A stretch of DNA of 43,962 nt from Bacteroidia bacterium (GTDB taxonomy: Bacteria; Bacteroidota; Bacteroidia; Cytophagales; Cyclobacteriaceae), in assembly GCA_030425425.1 (NCBI GenBank), contig JAUIAO010000053.1, forward strand, positions 1 to 43,962, given 5' to 3'. How positions within the stretch are numbered: the first letter of the stretch is position 1; the number at the start of each line of letters is the position of its first letter. The position numbers were made by a program, and so were the translations under genes. Positions 35,301 through 43,535 of the stretch are shown piece by piece. Below the pieces are notes generated by a model. That model had not been told where the DNA came from. It searched no databases and saw only the letters and a list, made by a program, of their open reading frames with translations.

Positions 35301-36520
35301 TGATATTGGATGCCTGGCCTACGAATGACCCAACATTGAGTTACTATTGGTCTAACGGAGATACTACCAGACAATCAGGTTTTTTCCAGCCAGAAATCGT
35401 GGATGTGGCTATCATTTCTGAGCACGGGTGTAGCTCTGACACGCTGACTGTATTTGTAGGAGACGATGAAACATACATTGAACTAGGTGAGGATCAGACC
35501 ATCTGTGAAAATGATGTTTTTGTATTGGATGCCAACGATCCAGGTCCAAATTTCCAGTGGTTCCGTGGAGGAAGACTGGTTGGGACAGATCGAACACAAA
35601 GAGTCAATTCTCGCGCTCCGGGAACTTATCAGTATTCATTAGAAATCGTTAATGATTTTACCGGTTGTATTTATAATGATTCCATCAATATTACCATACA
35701 GCCAGCACCTTCTGCTATACAAACAGATATCACGAACCCAAACTGTGGATTGCCTGACGGTTCTTTTGCTTTGCAAATCGATAGCGCTGGAAATTATACC
35801 TATTCACTCAGAGGACCAGTGAATATTGATCCACAAAACTTTGACGGACCTGGAACCTCCCCAGCATTTACGGAATTATATTCAGGAAGCTATACGAGTC
35901 GCGTTACTAATACAGTAACCGGGTGTATCACTTCCGAAATCATCCAACTAGAAGATAACGCGCCGTATGAAATGGAAGCCATTCCATTGAATGAATGTGC
36001 ACGTAACTCTGATATTGCCGTAACTTTCAATGATAGAATTCCTGCTAGTGTGGAAATCAATGTGATCAATGAATCTGGCGACAATGTATATACTACCACT
36101 ACCGATTTATACAATAAGACTGTATACATAGACGATCTGGACAGTGGTTTGTATTTTGTAGAAGTGACAGATCTAAATCCTCCAGGCTGCATTCAGACTG
36201 ATACGGTACAGCTCAGCGTTTCTATAGATTGTTATCGTCAGATTTTCGTGCCGAATGCATTTACACCAAATGGAGATGGACTGAATGATTCGTGGTATGC
36301 TTTTCCTCATGACTTTGTTGATGATTTCAAAATTTACATTTTCAACCGATGGGGAGATGTTATCTTTTATTCTACAGATAGAAACTTCCAATGGGATGGT
36401 TCATATGCGGGAGGAGATGTACCGCAAGGCACCTATGCATACAAAATGCTATTCACCACCACCTTGGAACCAGAGGCAGGCACATTCGAACAATCTGGAT
36501 CAGTTACGGTTTTGGAATAA
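32303..36520 (+). CDS. Gliding motility-associated C-terminal (T9SS type B) protein with duplicated propeller and PKD domains
   Basis: The 1405-residue protein has a signal peptide (ending SVAIAQ near 26) and two copies of a propeller-like module: HWYFGNSTNAIIF (from about 32) pairs with HQWYFGNEAGLNF (from about 556), and LLFYTDGISIYDN with LSFYTDGHTVYNK. Each is followed by a PKD domain (about 405-475, FYWDFGDGSFGAG; about 907-975, YLWDFDDGMTSTE). After further Ig-like repeats, residues about 1311-1405 form the gliding-type sorting domain (FVPNAFTPNGDGLNDSW, IYIFNRWGDVIFYS, QWDGSYAGGDVPQGTY). It should be exported by T9SS and bound to the surface, perhaps as an adhesin. Function is not proven. 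The divergent PorP/SprF gene supports that route. It overlaps the next gene by one base. Confidence 0.9.
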   Translation: MIKHILSGVLSVLISSVGMISVAIAQEITNTHWYFGNSTNAIIFDKDGNESHLVSDQATPFSRSGSAVIADKETGDLLFYTDGISIYDNLHQILPGLGTSVLNADTTLIQPVVSCPTPDNSDQYFIFTNAAGTIEQTKVDPSLPGNSTNASFPLGDIIGNINEPTGLTNQAELMKIIRSTDGQAFWLITQDADSLHLTVSAITSNGIGSINTYDVFPDSLPDYEVTAIALKRDTLGTTLALAPKQANRNIILVSMDEITGALAFQNQIPATGIPNQNNTVVFDAEWSAAGTKLYLSETGNDSIPGQIYQIDLLDSLRTGSKLDSIGGAGFFRSYGLQRAIDGNIYHLHQLSDGAPFTVGRISGTDEVADSPFLEYDSLFYSEDFQGKQFPEFAPAYIPQNFFNMDAVFFDNCSGSTSKFVATVDPLPNNFYWDFGDGSFGAGPAPIHEFESSPGIINLIVELNGIIQRQPVFFDITQVDSVDLGADTTICTGETLELSAGPNGSLYTWSTGLTSATDSTLSVTEGGIYWVEVTYANGCTSYDEIEINEYGINNQRYHQWYFGNEAGLNFEFNPPSALTDGAMNAPEGCATISDVYGELSFYTDGHTVYNKEHNVMVNGDTIGGDPNAAQSALIVPFADERNLYYIFTTEQVYGDLTYEMKMSIVDMRKDSTRGEVIVKNVPVIGNSTERLAVSGYEGTPYLMTHEYGNRNFRGYLITDTGVGNSIHSSAGSIHAFQDSLNATGYMKFSTALDLIGVALATDTGSYVDLLDFDIQSGLASNSRFIDIGETDPIYGIEFSGGGKMYVTTNNKLIQFDLDSINSSDPISDIEATKRIISEDGGFGALQQTVYGQIYIAREGSNSMASIDSPDSDGDVGYNASAVDLNGKSSRLGLPDFTQILTSPSQTPSISVEQACIGVETAFSATGRDSYIETYLWDFDDGMTSTEQNTLHEYLNPGAYNVTMTLSNRCDVDSVLTALVNIYPKPENPIVPEDTALCGGIVILDAWPTNDPTLSYYWSNGDTTRQSGFFQPEIVDVAIISEHGCSSDTLTVFVGDDETYIELGEDQTICENDVFVLDANDPGPNFQWFRGGRLVGTDRTQRVNSRAPGTYQYSLEIVNDFTGCIYNDSINITIQPAPSAIQTDITNPNCGLPDGSFALQIDSAGNYTYSLRGPVNIDPQNFDGPGTSPAFTELYSGSYTSRVTNTVTGCITSEIIQLEDNAPYEMEAIPLNECARNSDIAVTFNDRIPASVEINVINESGDNVYTTTTDLYNKTVYIDDLDSGLYFVEVTDLNPPGCIQTDTVQLSVSIDCYRQIFVPNAFTPNGDGLNDSWYAFPHDFVDDFKIYIFNRWGDVIFYSTDRNFQWDGSYAGGDVPQGTYAYKMLFTTTLEPEAGTFEQSGSVTVLE

Positions 36521-37101
36521 TGGCCTTCTTTGAAGATGTAATCGGCAAACTATTTGGTCAGGAACAGTCTGATGCTCCATTGATCAGTGAACCGTTGAAA
36601 AGATCAGAGAGTTTTATGGAAGATTATCAGAGATGGGTCAATTCTTACAAAAGAAAAGACTTACTCAATCATTTTCATACGGCCTATGTCCTAATAGAAA
36701 AAGGTGAGAGATCAGAGCATTTACTCCAACTTAGTACCTCCAGATCCAATGGGTTGTTGTTTTACAATTCTGATTCCCATGATCAACCAGACTTTGAATT
36801 CTTTTTCGAATGGCTGGGCCAACAGGTAAAGCAGCTCGGTTACAAAAAAATGAATGCAGATACCACTACTTCAGAAAGAAAAGGATCTATTGAAACAATA
36901 GATAGGTATTATTTAAAACCCAAAACTGATTTCAAGAATGCGCCTATCAACCAGAAATTTGGAAATGTTTTGATTGAATTGTTTAAAGAAAATGGTGTGA
37001 ACAGCCGAATCAAACTACTTGCTAATAATTACAGCGATAGAAATTACCAAAAGCACTATGAATTTGAATTTTTGGCTGAATCTTTGCTCACTGCAAAATA
37101 A
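36520..37101 (+). CDS. Conserved-looking protein of unknown function, 193 residues
   Basis: A longer frame exists, but the ATG at 36520 shares its A with the upstream TAA stop (TAATG), the mark of translational coupling, so I take this start. The protein (MAFFEDVIGKLFGQEQSDA) has no signal peptide or membrane helix and appears cytosolic; it is rich in charged and aromatic residues, with FEFFFEWLGQQVKQLGY in the middle. I recognise no family. Its position between a T9SS type B protein and further exported proteins suggests a linked role, possibly in export or regulation, but this is only a guess from the operon. Confidence 0.8.
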   Translation: MAFFEDVIGKLFGQEQSDAPLISEPLKRSESFMEDYQRWVNSYKRKDLLNHFHTAYVLIEKGERSEHLLQLSTSRSNGLLFYNSDSHDQPDFEFFFEWLGQQVKQLGYKKMNADTTTSERKGSIETIDRYYLKPKTDFKNAPINQKFGNVLIELFKENGVNSRIKLLANNYSDRNYQKHYEFEFLAESLLTAK

Positions 37102-37109
37102 AAATAAGT

Positions 37110-37475
37110 ATGCGACAGAATAAATTCTCATTAGTATTCATCTTCACATTGTTCATAGCGACATTATCTGCTTTTGACACAGCAGACCAACTGCTGCCTA
37201 CGAAGCTCAAAATTACAGTTTTGGACGGACTAGGAAATCCCACAAAAGGTGCCGTAGTAACATTATATAAAAACGAAGATGATTATTTCAATAATGAAAA
37301 CGCAGTTGAAAAAGCTAAAACGGACGAAAAGGGTCTTGTAGTTTTTAAAAAACTGGAACCTATCTCATATTACATCGATGCAAGAAAAGGCGACATGAAC
37401 AATGATGGTGAAGGTGTGAAAATTGCCCCACTGCAAGAGGGAAGAACGAATAAAGTTAACACGGTCATCGAATAG
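37110..37475 (+). CDS. Small exported protein with Cna-B/carboxypeptidase-regulatory-like fold
   Basis: The 121-residue protein has a signal peptide (MRQNKFSLVFIFTLFIATLSA) and a single beta-sandwich: LKITVLDGLGNPTKGAVVTLYK, EKAKTDEKGLVVFKKLEPISYYIDARKGDMNNDGEG. This strand pattern is that of Cna-B or CarboxypepD-regulatory domains (SusC proteins carry a related one). No catalytic residues. It is probably periplasmic. It starts 8 nt after the previous gene, and its TAG stop overlaps the GTG start of the next gene by one base, so the group is one coupled operon. Confidence 0.82.
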   Translation: MRQNKFSLVFIFTLFIATLSAFDTADQLLPTKLKITVLDGLGNPTKGAVVTLYKNEDDYFNNENAVEKAKTDEKGLVVFKKLEPISYYIDARKGDMNNDGEGVKIAPLQEGRTNKVNTVIE

Positions 37476-40309
37476 TGAAGAAAGCTCTATCCTACCTGAT
37501 AATAATTCTTTTTTTTACGGCTATTCGCGAGCCAGAATTGAAACTGGGATATGACATTGATATCCCAGAATCTACTTCATCTCTTGGTTCTGAGGAAGAT
37601 CCAATAGCTCGGATAAATTATGAAAGAAAAATGCTGGCAAACCCCAAAACGGGCAACTTGCCAGCAAATCTGAGTAAGAAGGAACATTTGTTTGCTAAAA
37701 ATATTCCTTCAAAATCAAATCACCCCTCTTTAGCCAGACGGACCGAAAATGAAGTTTACAGGTCAGGTCCATACAATGTGGGCGGACGTACACGTGCAGT
37801 AGCATTTGATGTGTTGGATGAAAAAATTCTTGTTTCGGGAGGTGTGTCAGGAAGTATTTGGAAAACAAAAAACGGGGGTCAATCATGGTATAGAACCTCT
37901 GATCCCGGATTTCGAAATTCAGTGACCGCTTTGGCACAGGATACAAGAGCTGGCAAAGAAAATATTTGGTATTATGGCACTGGAGAATTAGTTGGAAATT
38001 CTGCCCGAAGTGCAAGTTCGCCCTATCGCGGCTCAGGCCTTTTCAAATCTACAGACAGTGCAGAAAGTTGGGTACAGCTGGCAAGCACTATAGATAGTGC
38101 TGAGCCCGATAATTTCACCAGCCAATTTCAATATATCTGGAATATTGAGGTCAATGATCAAAATATTACTCAAGATGAAGTATTAGTAGCAGCCTATGGT
38201 GGAATCCTGCGGTCGGTCGATGGTGGTAAAACCTGGAATGTAGTCTTAGGACAAGACCTTACAGGTCTATCTGACACTACTGATTTGAATAATTCTACAG
38301 CACCTTTTTATACATTTTTAGAAAAAACCGAAAATGGTAATTTCTACGCTGCGCTTAGTACAACATCTTCTTCGGGAGAGACTGCCAAATCCGCTGGAAT
38401 ATATTTTTCTACTAATGGGTATGATTGGCAAAATATTACTCCTTCTGGATTCATGCCTGATCATAACCGGACGGTTATTAGCGCCTCACAGGATGAGTCA
38501 GTCGTGTATTTCTTCACATCATACACAAACCCAGAATCAGGTGCAGAATTCAATTATCTATGGCTCTTTGAACCAAATGGAGAGTCAAACAATAATATTT
38601 CAGGCAATTGGCAAAACCTCACAAATAACCTCAACCAATTGAGTGGAAGCGGTGGAGTTGGTGCATTAAATACTCAATCTGGGTATAATATGGCTATTGC
38701 TATTCACCCTGAAAACAATGACGTAGTATTTCTTGGAGCCACAAATTTGTATAGATCTAACTCTGGTTTTAAAAACACTTCTGCATCTAAATGGATAGGC
38801 GGATACGATACAGATGCCAGCAACGCCATCTACCCTAATCATTATCCGGATCAGCATCTCATCCTATTTTACCCATCAGATCCAGACAAAATGATCACTG
38901 CCAATGACGGTGGACTGAGAGTAACAAACAACAACAGAGCCGACTCTGTGGTTTATGCCAAACCACTCAACAATGGTTATATCACCAGTCAGTTTTACTC
39001 GATAGCACAACGGAAAGATGAAGAGTCGGCAGAAATCATTGGTGGAATGCAAGACAATGGCACCTATCTTAATACGGAATACGGTGAAGACATTTCCTGG
39101 TTTAGAATTCTTGGAGGAGATGGGGGCTATAGCGCAATCTCCCACAATAATGATTTTATCTACACTTCATTCCAATACAGCCAGATATACAGGATTATCC
39201 TAAACACAGATAATACTCTAAGGGCTTATGCTCGTGTAGATCCTTTAATGGACGGTTCTCCAAATAACGAAAACTACTTATTCATCAACCCATATTTGCT
39301 TGACCCGGTTAACCCAAACCGAATGTTCATATTGGTAGGAAATCAACTTTGGAGAAATGATAATTTATTACAAATCCCCGGAGGAAGTCAGGAAAAAACT
39401 AATGTCGGCTGGTCAAAAATCACTGATTCGGAACTCCCTGCAGGCATTTACACTTGTTTGGAAAAAAGTTCTAATAGCGATGATTTATATGCTGGCTTTT
39501 TTGGAGAAACTCCTCAGGTAATCAAGGTAGAAAACGCATCACAACCTCAGACAGAAGAGATTTCAAAATATACGTCACCACTTTTCCCTGAAGGAGGATT
39601 TATATCCTGTATTGCAGTAAACCCCGAGGATGCAGAAGAAATTCTCGTCATTTTTTCTAATTACAATGTTCCTTCTGTTTTTCATTCCTTAGATGGTGGC
39701 CAATCCTTTACAGACATCAGTGGAAATCTGGAAGAAGGTATTGACGGGACTGGATATGGGCCTAGTATCAGGTGGGGCGAGATCATCCCAACCACAGACG
39801 GCACATCTTATTATCTGGGCACAAGCATTGGATTAGTTTCTACAGAAAATCTCTCTGGCAACTCTACAACATGGTACCGAGAGGCTGAAGAAACCATTGG
39901 AAGCAGTGTGATCATGATGATGGATTATCGGGATATTGATGGAAGATTAGTCGTAGCAACTCACGGGAATGGAGTATTTGAGGTTTACATTGGCAATCAC
40001 AAAACAATAGAAAGCGAAATTGAAATTGGCGAAAGCCTGGAGCAAATCAATTCCTATCCTAATCCTTTTTCCGATCAAGTCAATATTAACTTTTCGATAC
40101 CTGAAGATGGTGAAGTAAAAGTTGATATCTACGACAAAGAAGGCAGATTGATTACAAATATCCTCTGGGGGCCTCTCTATGCTGGTGAAAATTTCGCCCG
40201 GTGGAATGGAACAAATACCTCAGGTGTTCCTGTCAAATCCGGATTATATTTCGCACGTATTCAGTTCAATGATCAAGTAAAAACAAGCAAAATTTATTTT
40301 ATTCCCTGA
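37475..40309 (+). CDS. T9SS type A cargo protein with BNR/VPS10-like propeller repeats (GTG start)
   Basis: The 944-residue protein begins with GTG at 37475, sharing one base with the upstream TAG stop, which supports coupling; residues 1-17 (MKKALSYLIIILFFTAI) form the signal. Asp-box-like BNR repeats run from about 100 to 830 (SIWKTKNGGQSWYRTSD, LFKSTDSAESWVQL, GILRSVDGGKTWNV, VFHSLDGGQSFTDIS), a beta-propeller as in VPS10/sortilin-like exoproteins and Bacteroidota surface proteins. The C-terminus (about 855-944; NSYPNPFSDQVNINFSIPEDG, KSGLYFARIQ) is a type A T9SS sorting domain. Probably secreted or surface-bound. A protease or glycosidase site is not evident. It is the last gene of the coupled run. 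Confidence 0.87.
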   Translation: MKKALSYLIIILFFTAIREPELKLGYDIDIPESTSSLGSEEDPIARINYERKMLANPKTGNLPANLSKKEHLFAKNIPSKSNHPSLARRTENEVYRSGPYNVGGRTRAVAFDVLDEKILVSGGVSGSIWKTKNGGQSWYRTSDPGFRNSVTALAQDTRAGKENIWYYGTGELVGNSARSASSPYRGSGLFKSTDSAESWVQLASTIDSAEPDNFTSQFQYIWNIEVNDQNITQDEVLVAAYGGILRSVDGGKTWNVVLGQDLTGLSDTTDLNNSTAPFYTFLEKTENGNFYAALSTTSSSGETAKSAGIYFSTNGYDWQNITPSGFMPDHNRTVISASQDESVVYFFTSYTNPESGAEFNYLWLFEPNGESNNNISGNWQNLTNNLNQLSGSGGVGALNTQSGYNMAIAIHPENNDVVFLGATNLYRSNSGFKNTSASKWIGGYDTDASNAIYPNHYPDQHLILFYPSDPDKMITANDGGLRVTNNNRADSVVYAKPLNNGYITSQFYSIAQRKDEESAEIIGGMQDNGTYLNTEYGEDISWFRILGGDGGYSAISHNNDFIYTSFQYSQIYRIILNTDNTLRAYARVDPLMDGSPNNENYLFINPYLLDPVNPNRMFILVGNQLWRNDNLLQIPGGSQEKTNVGWSKITDSELPAGIYTCLEKSSNSDDLYAGFFGETPQVIKVENASQPQTEEISKYTSPLFPEGGFISCIAVNPEDAEEILVIFSNYNVPSVFHSLDGGQSFTDISGNLEEGIDGTGYGPSIRWGEIIPTTDGTSYYLGTSIGLVSTENLSGNSTTWYREAEETIGSSVIMMMDYRDIDGRLVVATHGNGVFEVYIGNHKTIESEIEIGESLEQINSYPNPFSDQVNINFSIPEDGEVKVDIYDKEGRLITNILWGPLYAGENFARWNGTNTSGVPVKSGLYFARIQFNDQVKTSKIYFIP

Positions 40310-40311
40310 AC

Positions 40312-40476
40312 CTATTTCAGGGTAATTAAGGTCACAGCATAGGCAGCTACCATTAGCCAAAATTTTAAATTCAAAGTAACTGCAACCGCAGTAATTATAT
40401 TAAGCTCCATTAGGACAAGTACCAATACGATTATTATTGATATCAGTCTTAAGGTATTTTTGGTGCTTTTATTCAT
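40312..40476 (-). CDS. 54-residue small membrane protein
   Basis: A short frame on the minus strand (ATG at 40476, TAG at 40312-40314) encodes MNKSTKNTLRLISIIIVLVL followed by two hydrophobic segments (about 11-32 and 38-52) separated by a short loop. It sits between the end of the BNR-repeat gene and the threonylcarbamoyl-AMP synthase gene, transcribed divergently from the latter. The basic N-terminus, two-helix layout and use of almost the full gap suggest a real small membrane protein. I cannot assign a function. Confidence 0.65.
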   Translation of the reverse strand: MNKSTKNTLRLISIIIVLVLVLMELNIITAVAVTLNLKFWLMVAAYAVTLITLK

Positions 40477-40560
40477 AATTATAGTTGTATTTACGCTTTA
40501 ATGGCCTAAAGATATCGCACATTGCCAAGTTGTCCATAATTTTGCGGCGATATTAAACAA

Positions 40561-41529
40561 ATGGCTGAGATAGGCAGAAATATTACCCAAGCCAGGCAGT
40601 TCCTGGAGAGTGGAAAATTAGTGGCAATTCCTACAGAGACCGTATATGGTCTGGCCGGAAATGCGCTGGATGAAAACTCAATACTCGATATCTTCAAGGT
40701 AAAGAACAGGCCCAAATTTGACCCATTGATTTCTCACACGGATGATCTGGGTAAAGTAATTAATCTTGTATCTCATATTCCAGATATTGCTCTTGATCTG
40801 GCTAAGGAATTCTGGCCTGGTCCTTTGACCATGCTCTTACCAAAAAAGAATCACGTTCCGGATTTGCTCACCTCAGGTTTGGACAGAATGGCTATCCGAA
40901 TACCGAATCACCCGCTAACGAGAGAGCTTCTCAGCGAGTTGGAATTTCCACTCGCGGCTCCCAGTGCCAATCCATTTGGATATGTTTCTCCAACTAGTGC
41001 TCAGCATGTACAGGATCAACTTGGTGATAGCATTCCATACATCTTAGATGGTGGCTCCTGTGACATAGGAATAGAATCTACCATCATAGGTTTTGATTCG
41101 GATGAGCGCCCCATTGTTTATCGACTTGGCGGAATGAAGCTGGAGGATATTGAGAGAATTACCGGACGACTGACTATTGAACTAAACAAAAGTTCTAACC
41201 CTGTGGCACCTGGCCAACTCAAGACACATTATGCCCCTAAAAAGAAGCTTTTTATAGGCGATCTTGAATTCTTAGCAAAAGCGAATCAGAATCGTAACGT
41301 GGGGGTGATAGCTTTTAACAAAAAACTCAATAATTTAGCACCTGACAATCAGATAGTATTGTCCAAAACTGGTGACCTTGATGAGGCCGCAAAAGGACTT
41401 TTTAGCGCACTCCGAATAATGGATCAAAAGAACGTTGATTTAATCATTACAGAAAAATTTCCGGAATTTGGATTGGGCATTGCCATAAATGACCGCCTGC
41501 AAAGAGCCGCTGTGAGAATGCAAGAATAA
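40561..41529 (+). CDS. sua5: L-threonylcarbamoyladenylate synthase (Sua5/YrdC/YwlC family)
   Basis: This cytosolic enzyme makes threonylcarbamoyl-AMP from threonine, bicarbonate and ATP for the t6A37 modification of ANN-decoding tRNAs. At 322 residues it is the two-domain form. The YrdC domain (about 10-205) shows SGKLVAIPTETVYGLAGNA, KVKNRPKFDPL and LAAPSANPFGYVSPTSAQHV, the conserved nucleotide and bicarbonate site. A linker GQLKTHYAPKKKLFIGD leads to the Sua5 C-terminal domain (about 230-322). It lies about 40 bp upstream of pgk on the same strand. All expected motifs are present. Confidence 0.96.
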   Translation: MAEIGRNITQARQFLESGKLVAIPTETVYGLAGNALDENSILDIFKVKNRPKFDPLISHTDDLGKVINLVSHIPDIALDLAKEFWPGPLTMLLPKKNHVPDLLTSGLDRMAIRIPNHPLTRELLSELEFPLAAPSANPFGYVSPTSAQHVQDQLGDSIPYILDGGSCDIGIESTIIGFDSDERPIVYRLGGMKLEDIERITGRLTIELNKSSNPVAPGQLKTHYAPKKKLFIGDLEFLAKANQNRNVGVIAFNKKLNNLAPDNQIVLSKTGDLDEAAKGLFSALRIMDQKNVDLIITEKFPEFGLGIAINDRLQRAAVRMQE

Positions 41530-41577
41530 AAACTTACGTCACCCATTCAATCAAATGTGTAATTAACAAAAGTGGAT

Positions 41578-42765
41578 ATGAAAACCATTGATGATTTTAA
41601 CTTTAGAAACAGAAAAGCTCTGATCCGAGTGGATTTTAACGTGCCGTTGAATGAACAGAGCGAAATTACAGATGACACTCGTCTGAGAGCCGCAATCCCA
41701 ACTATCAAGAAAATAATAGATGAAGGTGGAGCCGTTATTCTAATGAGCCACCTTGGTCGTCCTAAAAAAGGACCGGAAGAGAAGTTTTCTCTTAAACACG
41801 TAGTGGCTGATCTTAGCTCAAAACTTGGGGTTACCGTACAGTTTGCCAATGACTGCATTGGTGAAGAAGCTGCTCAGAAGGCAAAAGGACTAGGAAACGG
41901 ACAGGTATTACTCCTCGAAAATGTAAGATTCTACAAGGAAGAAACTGCCGGTGACGAAGCATTCGCTGAAAAACTCGCGAAACTGGGAGATATCTACGTA
42001 AATGATGCTTTTGGTACGGCTCATAGAGCTCACGCTTCTACTACCATCGCTGCAAAATTCTTCAATGACAAGTGCTGCGGATATGTGATGCAACAGGAGC
42101 TGGAAAATGCAAAGAAAATCCTTTCTGAGCCAGACAGACCTTTTACAGCAATCATGGGAGGAGCTAAAGTTTCCGACAAGATCTTGATCATTGAAAGATT
42201 ATTGGATGTGGCTGACAATCTGATCATAGGTGGAGGTATGTCATACACTTTCTCAAAAGCTCAAGGTGGTAGTATTGGTAATTCTCTATTGGAAGAAGAC
42301 AGAATGGAGCTTACAAAAGAGCTTGCAGTGAAAGCAAAAGAAAAAGGTGTGAATTTGATTTTACCAGTTGACACGGTGATCGCTGATGATTTCAAACCAG
42401 ATGCAGATAAGAAAACGGTAAAATCCGGTGAGATACCTGATGGATGGGAAGGTTTGGATATCGGACCTGAGTCTATCAAACTATTCTCCGAGACCATCGA
42501 AAAATCTAAAACCATCCTTTGGAATGGTCCAATGGGCGTATTTGAATTCCCTGCATTTGCTGTGGGAACTGAATCTATCGCAAAGACTGTAGTAAGCGCT
42601 ACCGAAAATGGTGGTTTCTCTCTAATAGGCGGTGGCGACAGTGCCTCAGCTGTGAACAATCTGGGCTTTGGAGACAAAGTGTCTTACGTGAGTACAGGTG
42701 GCGGAGCTTTGTTGGAATACATGGAAGGCAAGGTACTACCAGGTGTAGCTGCGCTGGAAGAGTAA
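41578..42765 (+). CDS. pgk: Phosphoglycerate kinase
   Basis: This glycolytic enzyme interconverts 1,3-bisphosphoglycerate with ADP and 3-phosphoglycerate with ATP. I start at the ATG at 41578 rather than the GTG at 41572, since [21 protein letters not shown] is typical. The 395 residues match the family. The hallmarks are the RVDFNVPL signature, MSHLGRP, the hinge/nucleotide segment [25 protein letters not shown] and the C-terminal [13 protein letters not shown] loop. It ends in a strong terminator and forms a short housekeeping unit with sua5. Confidence 0.98.
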   Translation: MKTIDDFNFRNRKALIRVDFNVPLNEQSEITDDTRLRAAIPTIKKIIDEGGAVILMSHLGRPKKGPEEKFSLKHVVADLSSKLGVTVQFANDCIGEEAAQKAKGLGNGQVLLLENVRFYKEETAGDEAFAEKLAKLGDIYVNDAFGTAHRAHASTTIAAKFFNDKCCGYVMQQELENAKKILSEPDRPFTAIMGGAKVSDKILIIERLLDVADNLIIGGGMSYTFSKAQGGSIGNSLLEEDRMELTKELAVKAKEKGVNLILPVDTVIADDFKPDADKKTVKSGEIPDGWEGLDIGPESIKLFSETIEKSKTILWNGPMGVFEFPAFAVGTESIAKTVVSATENGGFSLIGGGDSASAVNNLGFGDKVSYVSTGGGALLEYMEGKVLPGVAALEE

Positions 42766-42792
42766 ATCATTATATTAAATAATATTCTCAAA

Positions 42793-42826
42793 AAGGAGTG
42801 AATCTGGTGGTTCACTCCTTTTTTTT
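42793..42826 (+). terminator. Rho-independent terminator after pgk
   Basis: Arms AAGGAGTGAA (42793-42802) and TTCACTCCTT (42811-42820) form a 10-bp stem with an 8-nt loop, followed by six more T residues. A-residues precede the stem, so it could act in both directions. Confidence 0.92.
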
Positions 42827-43055
42827 GTGAAAAATACAGTCAAAAACCTACCCTTCTTAGATCTATATTACATCTACCTTCTTTAAGTGTTTATTATACA
42901 CTGCAAAAAACTGTTTTATATCAGTCCGTTTTATTTGAAAAACCAATAGTTTTTTTTTACAATTGTTCCAAGAACGTTTTATGGAAAAGTAGTGTGTGAT
43001 AAAAAGGTCAATTGAGTGATTTAATTTTAACACACACGAATAAATACTCACAATT

Positions 43056-43535
43056 ATGAAAAAACTAATTCTCCCCCTCATTATTACAATATTCGTTTCT
43101 CTATCTAGCTGTAAGTGCAATGAAGACTTTGATTTGGATAGAGATTTCTTTGTCTGGTTAGAATTGTATGACGAGTCTGGCACAAACCTGCTCAAGATCA
43201 CCTCCTACTATCATCCTGATTCGGTAAAGATTTATGATGACGATAGCAATTTGGTTTACCCAGGACCAGTTCCTGGTGACGGAGGTGTGGTTTTTGAACC
43301 TTATCACAATGTAGGTGATAGAGAAATTCCACTTGATCAGGATGTGACCGAATATTTTTATCTCCACCTCATAGAGCAAGGTCTGGATATAGACACATTC
43401 AAGCTGGAATACAGGGCTATACTGGATGATTGCAACGAAAAACAATTCACTTATCTAAACTTTTATTACAATGAAAAACTCGTTTACCAAAGAGAAAATT
43501 GGGCTCGTGGTATTACTCTTGGGCTTACTAAATAG
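43056..43535 (+). CDS. Hypothetical lipoprotein, 159 residues
   Basis: The N-terminus MKKLILPLIITIFVSLSSC carries a lipobox with Cys19. The mature part is acidic (DFDLDRDFFVWLELYDESGT) and likely beta-rich. I recognise no family. Its 3' end overlaps the start of the next secreted protein gene (43471) by 65 bp in another frame, so either its last codons are real coding overlap or translation of the next gene is coupled to it. A role with the downstream secreted protein is possible from their order only. Confidence 0.75.
   Translation: MKKLILPLIITIFVSLSSCKCNEDFDLDRDFFVWLELYDESGTNLLKITSYYHPDSVKIYDDDSNLVYPGPVPGDGGVVFEPYHNVGDREIPLDQDVTEYFYLHLIEQGLDIDTFKLEYRAILDDCNEKQFTYLNFYYNEKLVYQRENWARGITLGLTK

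Noticed and set aside
35890-36391. Minus-strand frames inside the gliding-type protein gene
   Set aside because: They are shadows of a gene with clear domains on the other strand.
36391-36519. N-terminal extension of 43 residues for the 193-residue gene
   Set aside because: It overlaps the conserved C-terminal sorting domain of the upstream protein and lacks sense; the TAATG overlap start is far better.
41572-41577. GTG start for phosphoglycerate kinase
   Set aside because: It adds only Met-Asp before the ATG at 41578; the ATG start gives the normal family N-terminus.
42863-43201. 112-residue minus-strand frame after pgk
   Set aside because: It runs across the promoter region and the lipobox of the next gene, has low-complexity composition and no recognisable start context.
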